The notes under the pieces were generated by a model. The model was not told the origin of the DNA, did no database searches, and worked only from the letters and a program-made list of their open reading frames with translations. This document shows, piece by piece, positions 46,145-54,390 of a stretch of 64,000 bases of DNA. Both the position numbers and the translations under genes were made by a program. Positions within the stretch are counted from its first letter, which is position 1, and each line of letters opens with the position of its first letter. The DNA comes from CAIXZV01 sp963697365 (GTDB lineage: Bacteria > Chloroflexota > Limnocylindria > Limnocylindrales > CSP1-4). Where the stretch lies: positions 124,001-188,000 of the forward strand of contig CAVONT010000003.1 of assembly GCA_963697365.1 (NCBI GenBank), written 5' to 3'.

Positions 46145-46654
46145 TCAGCGGCCGAGCGTTCGCCGGAGGTCACCGAGGAGCAGGAACAGGTGCAGCGGGT
46201 CGGTCGGCGAAGGCTCGAACTCCGCCTGGTGCAGGTAGAAGGCGCGAGCATCCTCGTCCTCGCAGTGGATCAGCAGGGCCCGCGCTCCGATCACGTCGGC
46301 AGCCGCAGCAACCCCGAGGAGCGCGTCGCGCAGGAGGAGCCGGCCGAGGCCGCGGCCCTGCTCCGTGACGTCCACGCCAAGCCTCGTGAGGAGGATGACC
46401 GGGACCGCGTGACGCCCGACGCCCTTGAGCACCCGGCCCGGCGCCTCTGCCGGTGCGACCGAGCCCGCAGCGAGCGCGTGATAGCCGACGACGACCGGCT
46501 GATCCACGAGGGTCGCCACGCGCACGCGGGACGTGTCCGAGCGATGCGCCTGGAGGGCATGCCGACGCAGCCAGTCGGTCTGGGCTGGTGATCCGCAATC
46601 GAAGGCGGCGGTGACGTGCCCCGGCGAGATCGGCTGGACCGGGCCGTATCTCAC
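46145..46654 (-). CDS. GNAT toxin (TacT/AtaT-like)
   Basis: 169 residues. GNAT fold with FDCGSPAQTDWLRRHALQAH, a region typical of toxin GNATs (the F-D-C-G-x2-x-L-x2-W/F motif), and acetyl-CoA loop VTEQGRGLGRLLLRDALLG, then ARALLIHCEDEDARAFYLHQ and FEPSP. Such toxins acetylate charged tRNAs. The GTG start overlaps the DUF1778 antitoxin stop as GTGA. The convergent neighbour is the RHH-PIN module. Confidence 0.88.
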   Translation of the reverse strand: MRYGPVQPISPGHVTAAFDCGSPAQTDWLRRHALQAHRSDTSRVRVATLVDQPVVVGYHALAAGSVAPAEAPGRVLKGVGRHAVPVILLTRLGVDVTEQGRGLGRLLLRDALLGVAAAADVIGARALLIHCEDEDARAFYLHQAEFEPSPTDPLHLFLLLGDLRRTLGR

Positions 46655-46929
46655 GCTTCGTCGGCGCGCGGCTCCCGGAGGAGCGCGCCGAGGCGCGGCA
46701 GCTCCACCGGCTCACGGTCGAGCGCTGCGGCGAAGGCCGCCCACCGGTCCGGCGGCAGGCTGAACTGCGTGCGATCCGCCATGGTCGCCCGGGCGGCGAT
46801 GGCGGCCGCCGTCACCACGAAGTCCGTCAGCGTGGTGCCGGCCTCCACGGCCGCGCTCTCGAGCAGGCGCTTCTGGTCCGAGGTGATGCGGAGGTCCAAG
46901 CGTTCGGACTTGGTGGACTGTACGGTCAT
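46651..46929 (-). CDS. DUF1778 antitoxin (TacA-like)
   Basis: 92 residues: KSERLDLRITSDQKRLLESA then AVEAGTTLTDFVVTAAAIAA is a DUF1778 ribbon-helix-helix; the tail FSLPPDRWAAFAAALDREPV is the characteristic toxin-neutralising segment of TacA-type antitoxins. ATG 46929 lies next to a GTACGTAC palindrome (46931-46938) that may be its operator. Coupled to the GNAT toxin. Confidence 0.87.
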   Translation of the reverse strand: MTVQSTKSERLDLRITSDQKRLLESAAVEAGTTLTDFVVTAAAIAARATMADRTQFSLPPDRWAAFAAALDREPVELPRLGALLREPRADEA

Positions 46930-47001
46930 CGTACGTACATGATGTGGGGTCGGGAGGCTCGACGTCAAGTTGTCGGCCGTGGTCCGGCCGCGCGCCGGGC
47001 G

Positions 47002-47420
47002 TCAGCCGCGGCCGCCACGCACGAGGACGGGCCTGACCACGAGGCCCTCGATCCCGGCGAAGTCGTCCGGGTTCGCGGTGTACAGCGGCAAGCCGTCGCG
47101 AGCGCCGTGGCGGCGATCATGGCGTCGAACGAGCGGGCGGCCGGCTTCCGGCCCGATCGCCGGTAGGAGGCTGCAACCAGGCTGAAGGCGCGCGAGGCAG
47201 CAGCATCGAACGGAAGTGGATCGAAGTCGGCTTCTGCCTGCTGGACCGTGGCAAGACGTCGGGCGCGCACCCCATCGTCGGTGGCGACCAGCGGCCCGAC
47301 GGACAGCTCTGTCAGGGTCACCGCCGAGATCAGGGCGATGTCCGGGAGGTCCGAGGCCTAGGCCAAAGCGTGCAGTGCGAGTACGACGCTCGTGTCGAGC
47401 AGGCCCTCGGGATCGCTCAC
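47002..47420 (-). pseudogene. broken VapC-type PIN toxin
   Basis: GTG 47420 overlaps the Phd antitoxin stop (GTGA) and gives LLDTSVVLALHALA, then an in-frame TAG at 47358-47360, then ASDLPDIALISAVTLTELSV, SFDAMIAATALA and, after a frame change near 47100, DGLPLYTANPDDFAGIEGL. Both the nonsense codon and a shift that is not the +1 type common elsewhere argue for true inactivation, though assembly error is possible. Four PIN acids would all be present if repaired. Total repaired length would be about 139. Confidence 0.65.
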
Positions 47421-47645
47421 AACGACTGGTCGATGACGTCGTCGATGTCGCGACGGAAGGCCTCGGCATCGATCGCCGGCAGGCGCCGCCAGCGCGCGAG
47501 CAGGGCCGCGGCGCTTATGTCACGCGAGCGCAGGGGGCGCAGCTCAGCGACCGGCCGGCCGTCCCGGGTCACCGTGACCCGCCCCGACGCGGCTGACAAC
47601 CTCGCCGCCGTGGTTGCGCAGTTCCCGGATCGTCACGGTCTCCAT
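47417..47645 (-). CDS. Phd/YefM-family antitoxin, one frameshift
   Basis: Starts METVTIRELRNHGGEVVSRV (ATG 47645), typical Phd N-terminus; after a one-base break near 47590 it continues SGRVTVTRDGRPVAELRPLR then LARWRRLPAIDAEAFRRDID and DVIDQSL. About 75 residues joined, 3n+1 interval. It is the partner of the broken VapC downstream. If the toxin is truly dead the antitoxin would be an orphan. Confidence 0.75.
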
Positions 47646-47873
47646 GCGCGGCTGCGCATCGCCGGTAAGACTCGCGTCAACCATGACGCAGGGCCAGCGT
47701 GGAGCGGAGGGGAAGGGCACGGCGGTTTCCCCCCTTGCAGCGTGTCCCCCATCGGGCTGCTGCCGGTCGCCGGTCCCCACCTGGCGGCTCACCCCGCCCC
47801 TCCGTTCGCACGGTGGCCACCGGCGCGCGGCGGCCTACACCGACGGTAGCCGCCTGAGCCTGGCATAACCAGT

Positions 47874-47909
47874 GGGGAGATCCCTATGCGCGGATAGGGA
47901 AAACCCTAT
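47874..47909 (-). promoter_or_regulatory. 36-bp element, copy A
   Basis: Minus-strand halves TTCCCTATCCGCGC and TAGGGATCTCCCC form the dyad CCCTA/TAGGG. Followed leftward by ACTGGTTATGCCAGGC. Compare copies B (48426) and C (50606). Confidence 0.65.
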
Positions 47910-48114
47910 GCACCGGCCTGCCCGGCGGCCTCACGGCAGCCCGGCCCGAGCTCGAACAGGGGCACCTTCTCGGTGGACGCGGGGAGCAGGACCAGGGTGT
48001 CCCAGGGCACCTTGAGCCGGTGCGGGCCGGAGCCCCAAGGGTCCCTCGTGGAGTCCTCGAGCAGTTCGACCGACGACCACGGCGACGACGAGCGGGCCGA
48101 GCAGGAGCTTCACG
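47906..48114 (-). CDS. possible small exported protein, frameshifted
   Basis: GTG 48114 opens VVKLLLGPLVVAVVVG-like signal or membrane sequence; a shift near 48065 gives EDSTRDPWGSGPHRLKVPWD, TLVLLPASTEKVPLFELGPG and a TAG stop at 47906-47908. Tentative: the coding character is good after the break, but the gene is short and without homologues that I recognise. It lies between element copies A and B. Confidence 0.35.
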
Positions 48115-48143
48115 ACTGTGTCGTCAGTGCTATCACCTGGACG

Positions 48144-48421
48144 GTCACGGCCGCGTGATCTCCACCGTGACCGAGCCTTCCATGCTGGTCGTGGTGCCTG
48201 CGGCCGCGGCGTCGCGACAGGCTGCAAGCCGCGCGTCGAGCAGGCCACCCCGATCGCACAGCACTGGATCACCCCCGAGGACGGACCGCCACGTGATCGC
48301 GGTGTACGAAGGGGTGTTACCACGTCCGTCGGGGACGCAATGGCCCTCCGCGCAGGCGACAGGTCTTCACCTCGGCGAGTCGCGGCCCACCGCGACCGTA
48401 CGCCGCCTGGTACGTCTTCAC
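48144..48421 (-). CDS. possible small protein downstream of element B, frameshifted
   Basis: GTG 48421 begins KTYQAAYGRGGPRLAEVKT directly after element B; a shift near 48365 gives ACAEGHCVPDGRGNTPSYTA, WRSVLGGDPVLCDRGG and MEGSVTVEITRP to a TGA at 48144-48146. Four cysteines. Evidence is position plus plausible composition only. Confidence 0.3.
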
Positions 48422-48425
48422 CAGT

Positions 48426-48461
48426 GGGGAGATCCCTACCCCGCGATGGGGAAACCCCGAT
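48426..48461 (-). promoter_or_regulatory. 36-bp element, copy B
   Basis: Minus strand TTTCCCCATCGCGG and GTAGGGATCTCCCC, same layout as copies A and C. It ends 5 bases before GTG 48421 and 10 bases past the end of the response-regulator gene. Confidence 0.65.
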
Positions 48462-48470
48462 CCCCCGGAC

Positions 48471-49064
48471 CTAGCCCTCGAGCCAGCCCTCGCGCTCGCC
48501 CAGGAGCGCGAGCTCGGTGCGGGACCCGACGTGCCACTGGTCGAAGAGGCGGGTGAGGTACGCCTCGACGGTCTTGGGGGACACCGACAGGCGGCGGGCG
48601 ATCTCCTCGTTGGACTTCCCGGCGGCGAGGAGGCGGACGACCTCGAGCTCGCGGGGCGTCGGGACCGAGGCGGCGTCGAGCGCGCCGAGGTGGGCCGCCG
48701 CGTAGGAGGTGCCACCCGCGGCCGCGGCGCGGATGGCGGCAACGACCTCCCCGGTGGGCGCGGTCTTGAGCAGGAAGCCGGACGCGCCGCGCTCGACGGC
48801 GGTCCGCGCGTAGAGGGGGCGGTCCCAGGACGAGAGGACGACGAAGGCGGGCGGCCCCGACCGCTGCACGAGGTCGAGGCCCGAGCCGTCAGGGAGCCGG
48901 ACGTCCACGATGACGACGTCGCAGGGCGTAGCCGCCAGCGCCTGCCGGGCATCGGCGAGGCTCGCTGCAGTCCATGCCACCTCCAGGCCCTCCTGCTGGG
49001 CGAGCGACGAGGCCAGGCCGTCGAGCACGACGGGGTGGTCATCGACGACACCGATGCGGATCAC
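48471..49064 (-). CDS. NarL/LuxR-family response regulator
   Basis: 197 residues. Receiver: IRIGVVDDHPVVLDGLASSL with the acidic pair, phospho-Asp in VVIVDVRLPDGSGLDLV, Thr/Ser switch in FVVLSSWDRPLYA and Lys in FLLKTAPTGE. LuxR HTH: TPRELEVVRLLAAGKSNEEI then ARRLSVSPKTVEAYLTRLFD. GTG 49064 overlaps the kinase stop as GTGA. The kinase upstream is its partner. The repeated 36-bp elements around this locus are the natural candidate targets. Confidence 0.92.
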   Translation of the reverse strand: MIRIGVVDDHPVVLDGLASSLAQQEGLEVAWTAASLADARQALAATPCDVVIVDVRLPDGSGLDLVQRSGPPAFVVLSSWDRPLYARTAVERGASGFLLKTAPTGEVVAAIRAAAAGGTSYAAAHLGALDAASVPTPRELEVVRLLAAGKSNEEIARRLSVSPKTVEAYLTRLFDQWHVGSRTELALLGEREGWLEG

Positions 49065-50575
49065 GCCTGGGCCTCCCACCTGAACCTCACGGTGTACGCA
49101 TCTGCGGTGCGCTCGATGTCCACTTGGCCGCCGACGGACGCCGCGCGATCACGCATGGAATCGAGGCCGAAGTGCCCGAGCCGACCGGCCGGTGCGGACG
49201 GTGACGGGCCGCTGTGCGGACCATCATCGACGATGACGAGGTCGATGGCATCCGACGCGACGGATCCCTCCACCCGGAGGGTGCGTCCGCTGCTGTGCTG
49301 GATCGCGTTGGCGCATGCCTGCTGGACGATCCGGAAGACCGCCGTCTCGAGGTCGGCATCGAGCCGTGTGCCGGGAGCGAGGAGGTCGTCCACCTGTACC
49401 GTGACCGCCCAGGCCGGGTTGGCCTCGCGCAGGGCGTCACCGAGGTCCTCGAACGCGGCGACGAGCCCCAGGTCCTCGAGGACCGGGGGCCGCAGCGCCG
49501 TCACGACGTCGCGCAGCTGCGCCGCCACCTGCCGCAGGGCCGCCGTCTCCGCGGGCATGTCCGGCCGGGCGTCGAGCGTGCCGGATGACCGCGGCCAGCT
49601 CCTGGAGGGGCGCGTCGTGGATGTCGCGGGCAAGCCTGCCGCGCTCCTGCTCGATCGCGCGCAGTTCGGCGCGGCGCCGCACGTCGCCGATGACGGCGCG
49701 CTCGAGCACGCGGGCGCTGGCCCGCCGCGCGGACGGGTACACGAGGAGCAGGGCGATCGTGGCCGCCGCCACGGGGAGTGCGGGCAGGTTCAGCGCGAGC
49801 AGCCCGACCAGGGCCGCCGTGAAGACTGCGGGCAGGTAGACGAGGTCGAGCGGGTTCGGGCCGGAGGGTGCGGCCAGGCGCCGCAGCAGCCGCTGTCGGT
49901 CGGTCGCCGCGGCGAGCGCCACGAGGGAGGCCACGCCGCGAGGAGCGGGAGGCGGGCGACATCGAGCACGTCGAAGGCGGCCGGGCACGACGCGAAGGGC
50001 CAGGAGCCAGGCTGCGGCGAGCAGCGACGGCGATGCCGCGGGAGCCCGTGCCGGCCGCACGGCCCCGGGCGACGATCGCGAGCGCGGCTGCTCCGGCGCA
50101 GGAACGCGCCTGACCCCGCGAGCGGAGATCAGCCGAGGTTGCCCGTCCGCAGCAGCGGCACGGCGCGATCCCGACCGCGATCGGGATCAGCGCTGCCGCC
50201 GGAGCGTGACGCTCTGCAGCATCAGGACCGCGGCGAGCAGGACGAGCGCCGCCCCGACGACGGCAACAGGCATGCTCTGGCGCAGCTGCGCGAGGTGGCT
50301 CGACCGCCAGGCTGGCATGAGCCCCGCCGGGGCCCTCGGCGAGCAGTTGCCAGCCTTCGCCCGACGCGCCATCCTGCAGTTCCAGACACCGTGTCGCCCT
50401 CCCGGATGCCGTCACGCCACACCGGTGCCCCTGGCAGCACGTAGGCGACCGTGGCCCCGTCATCCGAGATGCCGCACTCCCCCATCCGGGTCCGGCGGTC
50501 GCGGCCATGACGACGCTGTAGAGGGCGAGAGCGCGTCGCCGCCGCGACGAACAGGCGCCCGGGCCAACTCCTCAT
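49061..50575 (-). CDS. HisKA_3 sensor histidine kinase with PDZ-like sensor, multiple frameshifts
   Basis: About 505 residues spread over three frames with at least five breaks. N-terminus MRSWPGRLFVAAAT (ATG 50575, first membrane segment); a PDZ-like segment DDGATVAYVLPGAPVWRDGI then REGDTV and LELQDGASGEGW; a membrane segment LRQSMPVAVVGAALVLLAAV; further hydrophobic stretches (LVGLLALNLPALPVAAATIA); the phospho-acceptor box ERGRLARDIHDAPLQELAAV; and an ATPase domain with FRIVQQACANAIQHSSGRTL (N box) and GRLGHFGLDSMRDRAASVGG (G box). Paired with the response regulator by a GTGA overlap. The break load is heavy enough that degeneration cannot be excluded. Confidence 0.8.
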
Positions 50576-50605
50576 GCGCACTGCCGCATTGTCGCAGCAC
50601 CGGGC

Positions 50606-50641
50606 TAGGGGAATCCCTATCCGCGCGGTAGGGATCTCCCC
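50606..50641 (+). promoter_or_regulatory. 36-bp element, copy C
   Basis: Plus strand GGAATCCCTATCCGCGCGG then TAGGGATCTCCCC; dyad ATCCCTA/TAGGGAT. It lies in the divergent region, 30 bases upstream of the kinase ATG and 72 bases upstream of the secreted crystallin-like gene, so it could control both. Confidence 0.68.
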
Positions 50642-50712
50642 GATTCCGCGGACCTTCCTGCGCGCGAGGCTGTGGGTGGAGCACCAACAACCGCCGCCTT
50701 GAGGGGAACAAC

Positions 50713-51224
50713 ATGTCGAAGCCGCAAGTCGCCCGATTCCTGAGGCTCGTGTCTTGGGGCAGCCCTCGCGCTCCCGGTCGGCCAGGCCGCCGCTGCGACC
50801 GGAGCGCCGCGCGGTGCTCGACGGGAGGCCGATCACGCTCGAGGAGGCGGCCGCACACTCCTGCCACGACTTCGACTACCCGGTGCTGACCTGCTACCGG
50901 ACCTCGGCAGAGATGGAGCAGGTGGCGGCGGCCCGGTTCACGGCGGACGCCATCGCGTCCGCGGCCGCTGCAACGGGCTACGTGGTGGTGTTCGAGCACG
51001 GCGCCTACGGCGGCGCCTCGCGGACAATCTCGCAAAGCTACGGGTACCTGGGCGACATCGGCTTCAACGACAAGATCAGCTCGTTCAAGTCCTACGGCGC
51101 CACGGGCCGGTTCTTCGACAACGCCCCGCCAGGCGGCCTCGCCTACTCCTTCTCAGGGTCGACCTGGGTCACGTACGTGGGCGACATCTACAACGACAAG
51201 TTCAGCTCCGTGACGCTGTACTGA
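50713..51224 (+). CDS. secreted beta/gamma-crystallin-like protein, frameshifted signal region
   Basis: ATG 50713 (MSKPQVARFLRLVSWG) with GAGGGG upstream begins a signal peptide that shifts frame near 50760 and 50800 (LALPVGQAAAATGAP). The mature part AAAHSCHDFDYPVLTCYRT is followed by a crystallin/I36-inhibitor-type Greek key: YVVVFEHGAYGGASRTISQS, YGYLGDIGFNDKISSFKSYG and YNDKFSSVTLY. The interval is 3n+2, fitting two inserted bases. Located downstream of element C and divergent from the kinase, so it is a likely output of that system. Confidence 0.72.
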
Positions 51225-51225
51225 C

Positions 51226-51729
51226 GTGGCGCCGACCATTGGCACGATCCCGAACGTGCACCGGCGGACCACTGCGCCTTGGCGCCTCTTGCGCAGGAGC
51301 CGGCAGACCATGTGGCTCCCGTTGGCGATCGCGACCGCAGTCACTGCCTGTACCGAGCGAGAGGCGCCTGTCTCGGTCGCGCCCGCAGACCATCCGGGGC
51401 CCACCGCCTCGGGGCAGGCTGCAGTCTACGTTCGCAACGCACTGTCCACGGAGGTGTGGCTCGCCATCGCGGTTGACGCCGAGGTGACAGGCCGGTTCAG
51501 CGCGCCGGGTCACCAGGCGAGTGGCGGCTGTCACACGATCGCCGGCGGATCCGACGTTCTGCTGTTGGGCCGCGACCGGGACAACCTCGACGGGTCAATC
51601 TCCATCCTCGACCGGGGACTGCCAGCCGAGCCGGAAGTGCTGTGGTTCGACTTGGCAGCGGACGGAACGTGGACGAGTGGCACCGGAACTCCGGCCTGGT
51701 GGACTCCAGCGCCACCTCTGACGTGCTGA
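51226..51729 (+). CDS. predicted lipoprotein of unknown function
   Basis: Up to 167 residues from GTG 51226; a later ATG at 51310 (MWLPLAIATAVTAC) would give a shorter signal peptide with the same lipobox T-A-C. Mature part: AVYVRNALSTEVWLAIAVDA, GGCHTIAGGSDVLLLGRDRD, SISILDRGLPAEPEVLWFDL. It starts 1 base after the crystallin-like gene, and its stop overlaps the next gene, so the three form one transcript. Confidence 0.68.
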   Translation: MAPTIGTIPNVHRRTTAPWRLLRRSRQTMWLPLAIATAVTACTEREAPVSVAPADHPGPTASGQAAVYVRNALSTEVWLAIAVDAEVTGRFSAPGHQASGGCHTIAGGSDVLLLGRDRDNLDGSISILDRGLPAEPEVLWFDLAADGTWTSGTGTPAWWTPAPPLTC

Positions 51730-52391
51730 GGAACCGCAGCACCTTGCGCGCTCTCGTCCTTGCAGCGGTCGTCCTGTCCGTGCTCATCGTCGGGTTGTCG
51801 ATCACCCTTCGCCGGGAGGCCACGGACGTCGCCCCTCGCTCGGACCGCTTCTGGGAACTCCTTGCAGTCAACGGGTCACCAATGGCCCACTTCGAGACGC
51901 TCGACGCGATGGCCGACGAGTCCGACCTCGTGGTGGTCGGCCGGATCGTCAACGTGACCCCAGGACGGGAGGTGCGCGACCTCGACGCCGAGACGGAGGG
52001 GTATGCGCGCGAGGAGGCCTCCGTCTACTTCGCGGATGCGACGCTGGTCGTGGATGAGGCGCTCAAGGGCGATCCCGGCACGGACGTGAAGCTGCAACTG
52101 CTCCTGCCGCAGCCCGGGGTGCTCGAACAGGTCCAGCCGGACCTGCCCACCGAGCGGGGCATCTACTTCCTGCGCGACATGGGCGCCTACTTCGCCAAGG
52201 AGAACCCGGAGTCCGGCCTCGCGACGACCCTCAAGGGCACGTACGACTTCGTGAGCCCGCAGGGGCTCATCCGGGATCTCAATGGGGCCGTGGGCGTCGC
52301 GGCTGATGAGGGCGACACGTTCCTGCACGAGATGTCCCAGCGCACGTTCGAGGTCGTGCTCGTCGAGGCAAGGCACGCGGCGGCCGACTGA
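51723..52391 (+). CDS. membrane-anchored protein of unknown function
   Basis: 222 residues from GTG 51723 which overlaps the preceding stop; GTG 51699 is an alternative. One N-terminal membrane segment (TLRALVLAAVVLSVLIVGLS), then an outside domain: ADESDLVVVGRIVNVTPGRE, VYFADATLVVDEALKGDPGT, DVKLQLLLPQPG, GIYFLRDMGAYFAKENPES and YDFVSPQGLIRDLNG. This resembles predicted secreted OB-like domains that follow a V-V-x-G-x-V motif. No function known. Confidence 0.7.
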   Translation: MLRNRSTLRALVLAAVVLSVLIVGLSITLRREATDVAPRSDRFWELLAVNGSPMAHFETLDAMADESDLVVVGRIVNVTPGREVRDLDAETEGYAREEASVYFADATLVVDEALKGDPGTDVKLQLLLPQPGVLEQVQPDLPTERGIYFLRDMGAYFAKENPESGLATTLKGTYDFVSPQGLIRDLNGAVGVAADEGDTFLHEMSQRTFEVVLVEARHAAAD

Positions 52392-52396
52392 GGACT

Positions 52397-52740
52397 TCAG
52401 CCCCGGCCGAGCATGATGTCGATGCCGGCGAGGGCGAGCTCGAGGTTCGAAGCGGACAGGCGGCCGGCACGCTCTGTGAGGGCAGCGCGGTCGAGGGTCA
52501 CGAACTGCGACGCGTTGGCGACGGACGATTTCGGGAGGCCGGTGGCCCGGGCGGACAGGAGGACGTTGCCGGGGCCTCGGCCCACCGCACGTTGCTCGTG
52601 AGCACGATGCACACGATGGTGCGCAGGGCACTCGTGTTGAAGGCGTCACCCTGGATGACGACGACGGGCCGGCGGTATCCGGGCTCGGAGCCGGCAGGTT
52701 CGCCGAGGTCGGCCCACCAGACCTCTCCCTGCGCGATCAC
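52397..52740 (-). CDS. MazF/PemK-type endoribonuclease toxin, one frameshift
   Basis: VIAQGEVWWADLGEPAGSEP, YRRPVVVIQGDAFNTSALRT and IVCIVLTSNVRWAEAP form the MazF N-terminal half; after a break near 52577 GNVLLSARATGLPKSSVANA, SQFVTLDRAALTERAGRLSA and AGIDIMLGRG complete it, about 115 residues. The break behaves like one missing C in a C run. GTG 52740 overlaps the antitoxin stop as GTGA. mRNA-cleaving toxin by family. Confidence 0.88.
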
Positions 52741-52976
52741 CACTCACTCGAGTGCAGCATCTGGCGGGCGGCTCGAGTGGTGAATTCGTCCGCGCCGGCA
52801 TCGCCGACCTCCGCCACCACGGCGTCCAGCCGTGCCGTCACCTCGTCGGGAGCATGCCGGGCGACATACTCGCGCAGCGCTGCGCTGTACACCTCGCTCC
52901 TCGACCGCTGCGAGCGGCGAGCGAGGCGGTCCACCTGCGCGAACAGGTCATCGGGTACGGACACCGCGGTCTTCAT
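52737..52976 (-). CDS. ribbon-helix-helix antitoxin of MazF
   Basis: 79 residues: MKTAVSVPDDLFAQVDRLAR then RSQRSRSEVYSAALREYVAR is an RHH fold as in MazE-type partners of PemK/MazF; the acidic tail DAVVAEVGDAGADEFTTRAA should bind the toxin. ATG 52976 lies 6 bases after TATACT. Coupled to mazF by GTGA. Confidence 0.85.
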   Translation of the reverse strand: MKTAVSVPDDLFAQVDRLARRSQRSRSEVYSAALREYVARHAPDEVTARLDAVVAEVGDAGADEFTTRAARQMLHSSEW

Positions 52977-52995
52977 ACCCGGAGTATAACCACTC
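52977..52995 (-). promoter_or_regulatory. -10 box TATACT and small inverted repeat of RHH-MazF module
   Basis: TATACT (minus, 52983-52988) is 6 bases from ATG 52976, a leaderless promoter. GAGT-N6-ACTC (52982-52995) overlaps it and may be the autoregulatory operator. Confidence 0.55.
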
Positions 52996-53048
52996 GGTCG
53001 GGTAGGGCTGCTGTTGGTGAGCACGGTCGTGGTCCGGCGTCGCCGGCC

Positions 53049-54390
53049 CTACTGACGGTTCGGCGCGGAGCCAGGCTCCCCGACTTGCCACTCCAGCCAC
53101 GTGTCGGGGTCGACGCGGGGGCGCGCGACCCAGGCCTCGCCGTTGCGGACGGCGATCTCAGGCGGGAGCGCGTGCGAGAGGAAGAACGGCATCGACTCGG
53201 TGGCCCCGTAGGCGCCGACGTCCAGGACGGCGACCAGGTCCCCCACTGATGGCGCAGCGGTCATGGCGTCGCCTGACGCGAGCACGTCGAGGCCGGTGCA
53301 CAGCGGGCCCGCCAGCGTGACCGGGCGGTCGGAGGTGGCTGATGCGGGCGACGAGGCCGAGGCCGGGCCCGTGAGCACGCGGACGCGGTGCTCCTGGCCG
53401 ACGAGCGTGGGTCGGAGCACGTGGTGGATGCCGCCGTCCAGGATGGCGACTTCGCGGCCGCCGACGCGCTTGCGGTCGACGACGCGTGTGAGGTAGGCCC
53501 CCGACGCGCCGACGAGGAAGCGTCCGGGCTCCAGGAGCAGGCGGGTGGCCGCTGTCGCGGGGTCGGCGGCCAGGCGGGTGGCCAGCTGCGTGAGGCGCGC
53601 GCCCAGAGCCTCAAGGTCCAGCTCCGGTTCGTCGTCGGCGTACGGGATGCCCAGTCCCCCGCCGCAGTCGACCAGGCGGAGTGCGAAGCCAGTCTCGGTC
53701 GCCAGCCGGACGCCGGTGGCCACGGTGGCCTCGATGTGGTCGGCCAGGACGTCCGCGTCGAGCAGGTTGGACGCGCCGAACGCGTGGACGCCCCACGGCT
53801 CCAGCCACGGCGACCCGGCGGCCATGAGCGCGGCCGCGCGCAGGTCGTCCCAGTCCATGCCGAACTTGCCGGCGCCCGCGTCGCCGATGATCCGGACTCG
53901 CTCGTGCCGGGCGGCGTCGGCGGCGTTGGCGCCGGAGCAGGACCGGCTGGCGGCGGCCGAGCGACTCCGCGATCCGCGCGAGGCGGCGCAGCTCGTTCAC
54001 GGACTCCACGGTGATCACGCGGATCCCGGCCTCGACGGCCGCGGTGAGTTCCTCGTCCCGTTTGCCGGGACCCGTCATGAGGACCCGCGCCGGGTCGATC
54101 CCCGCCCGCAGGACGTGGCGAAGCTCGCCGCCCGACGCCACGTCCGCGCCCAGCCCGAGCCCGCCCAGGTGCCGGAGCACCGCGAGGTTCGGGTTCGCCT
54201 TGACCGCGTACGCGAGGTCGAACACGGGCGGCAGCGCGGCCCGGAGCGCCGCCACCTGCGCGGTCACGACGTCGAGGTCGTACACGAACGACGGCGTCCC
54301 GAAGCGCTCCGCGAGGTCGGCCGGGTCGAGCCCGGCGAGGCGGCCCTCGCGCAGCACCTCGTTCCGCATCACCTCGCGTACCTCCGTCAT
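53049..54390 (-). CDS. lysA: diaminopimelate decarboxylase, one frameshift
   Basis: PLP-dependent last step of lysine synthesis. N-terminal barrel: FGTPSFVYDLDVVTAQVAAL, then FDLAYAVKANPNLAVLRHLG with the PLP lysine, GADVASGGELRHVLRAGIDP. After a break near 53940: GMDWDDLRAAALMAAGSPWL, GVHAFGASNLLDADVLADHI, VDCGGGLGIPYADDEPELDL, LLLEPGRFLVGASGAYLTRV and the Cys-containing GPLCTGLDVLAS (family C-E-S-x-D). About 447 residues, 3n+1 interval. ATG 54390 overlaps the dapD stop as ATGA. Related decarboxylases share the fold, but the dap context fixes the role. Confidence 0.88.

Noticed and set aside
46114..46591. Plus-strand frames opposite the GNAT toxin
   Set aside because: Shadow of the toxin gene; no RBS or domain.
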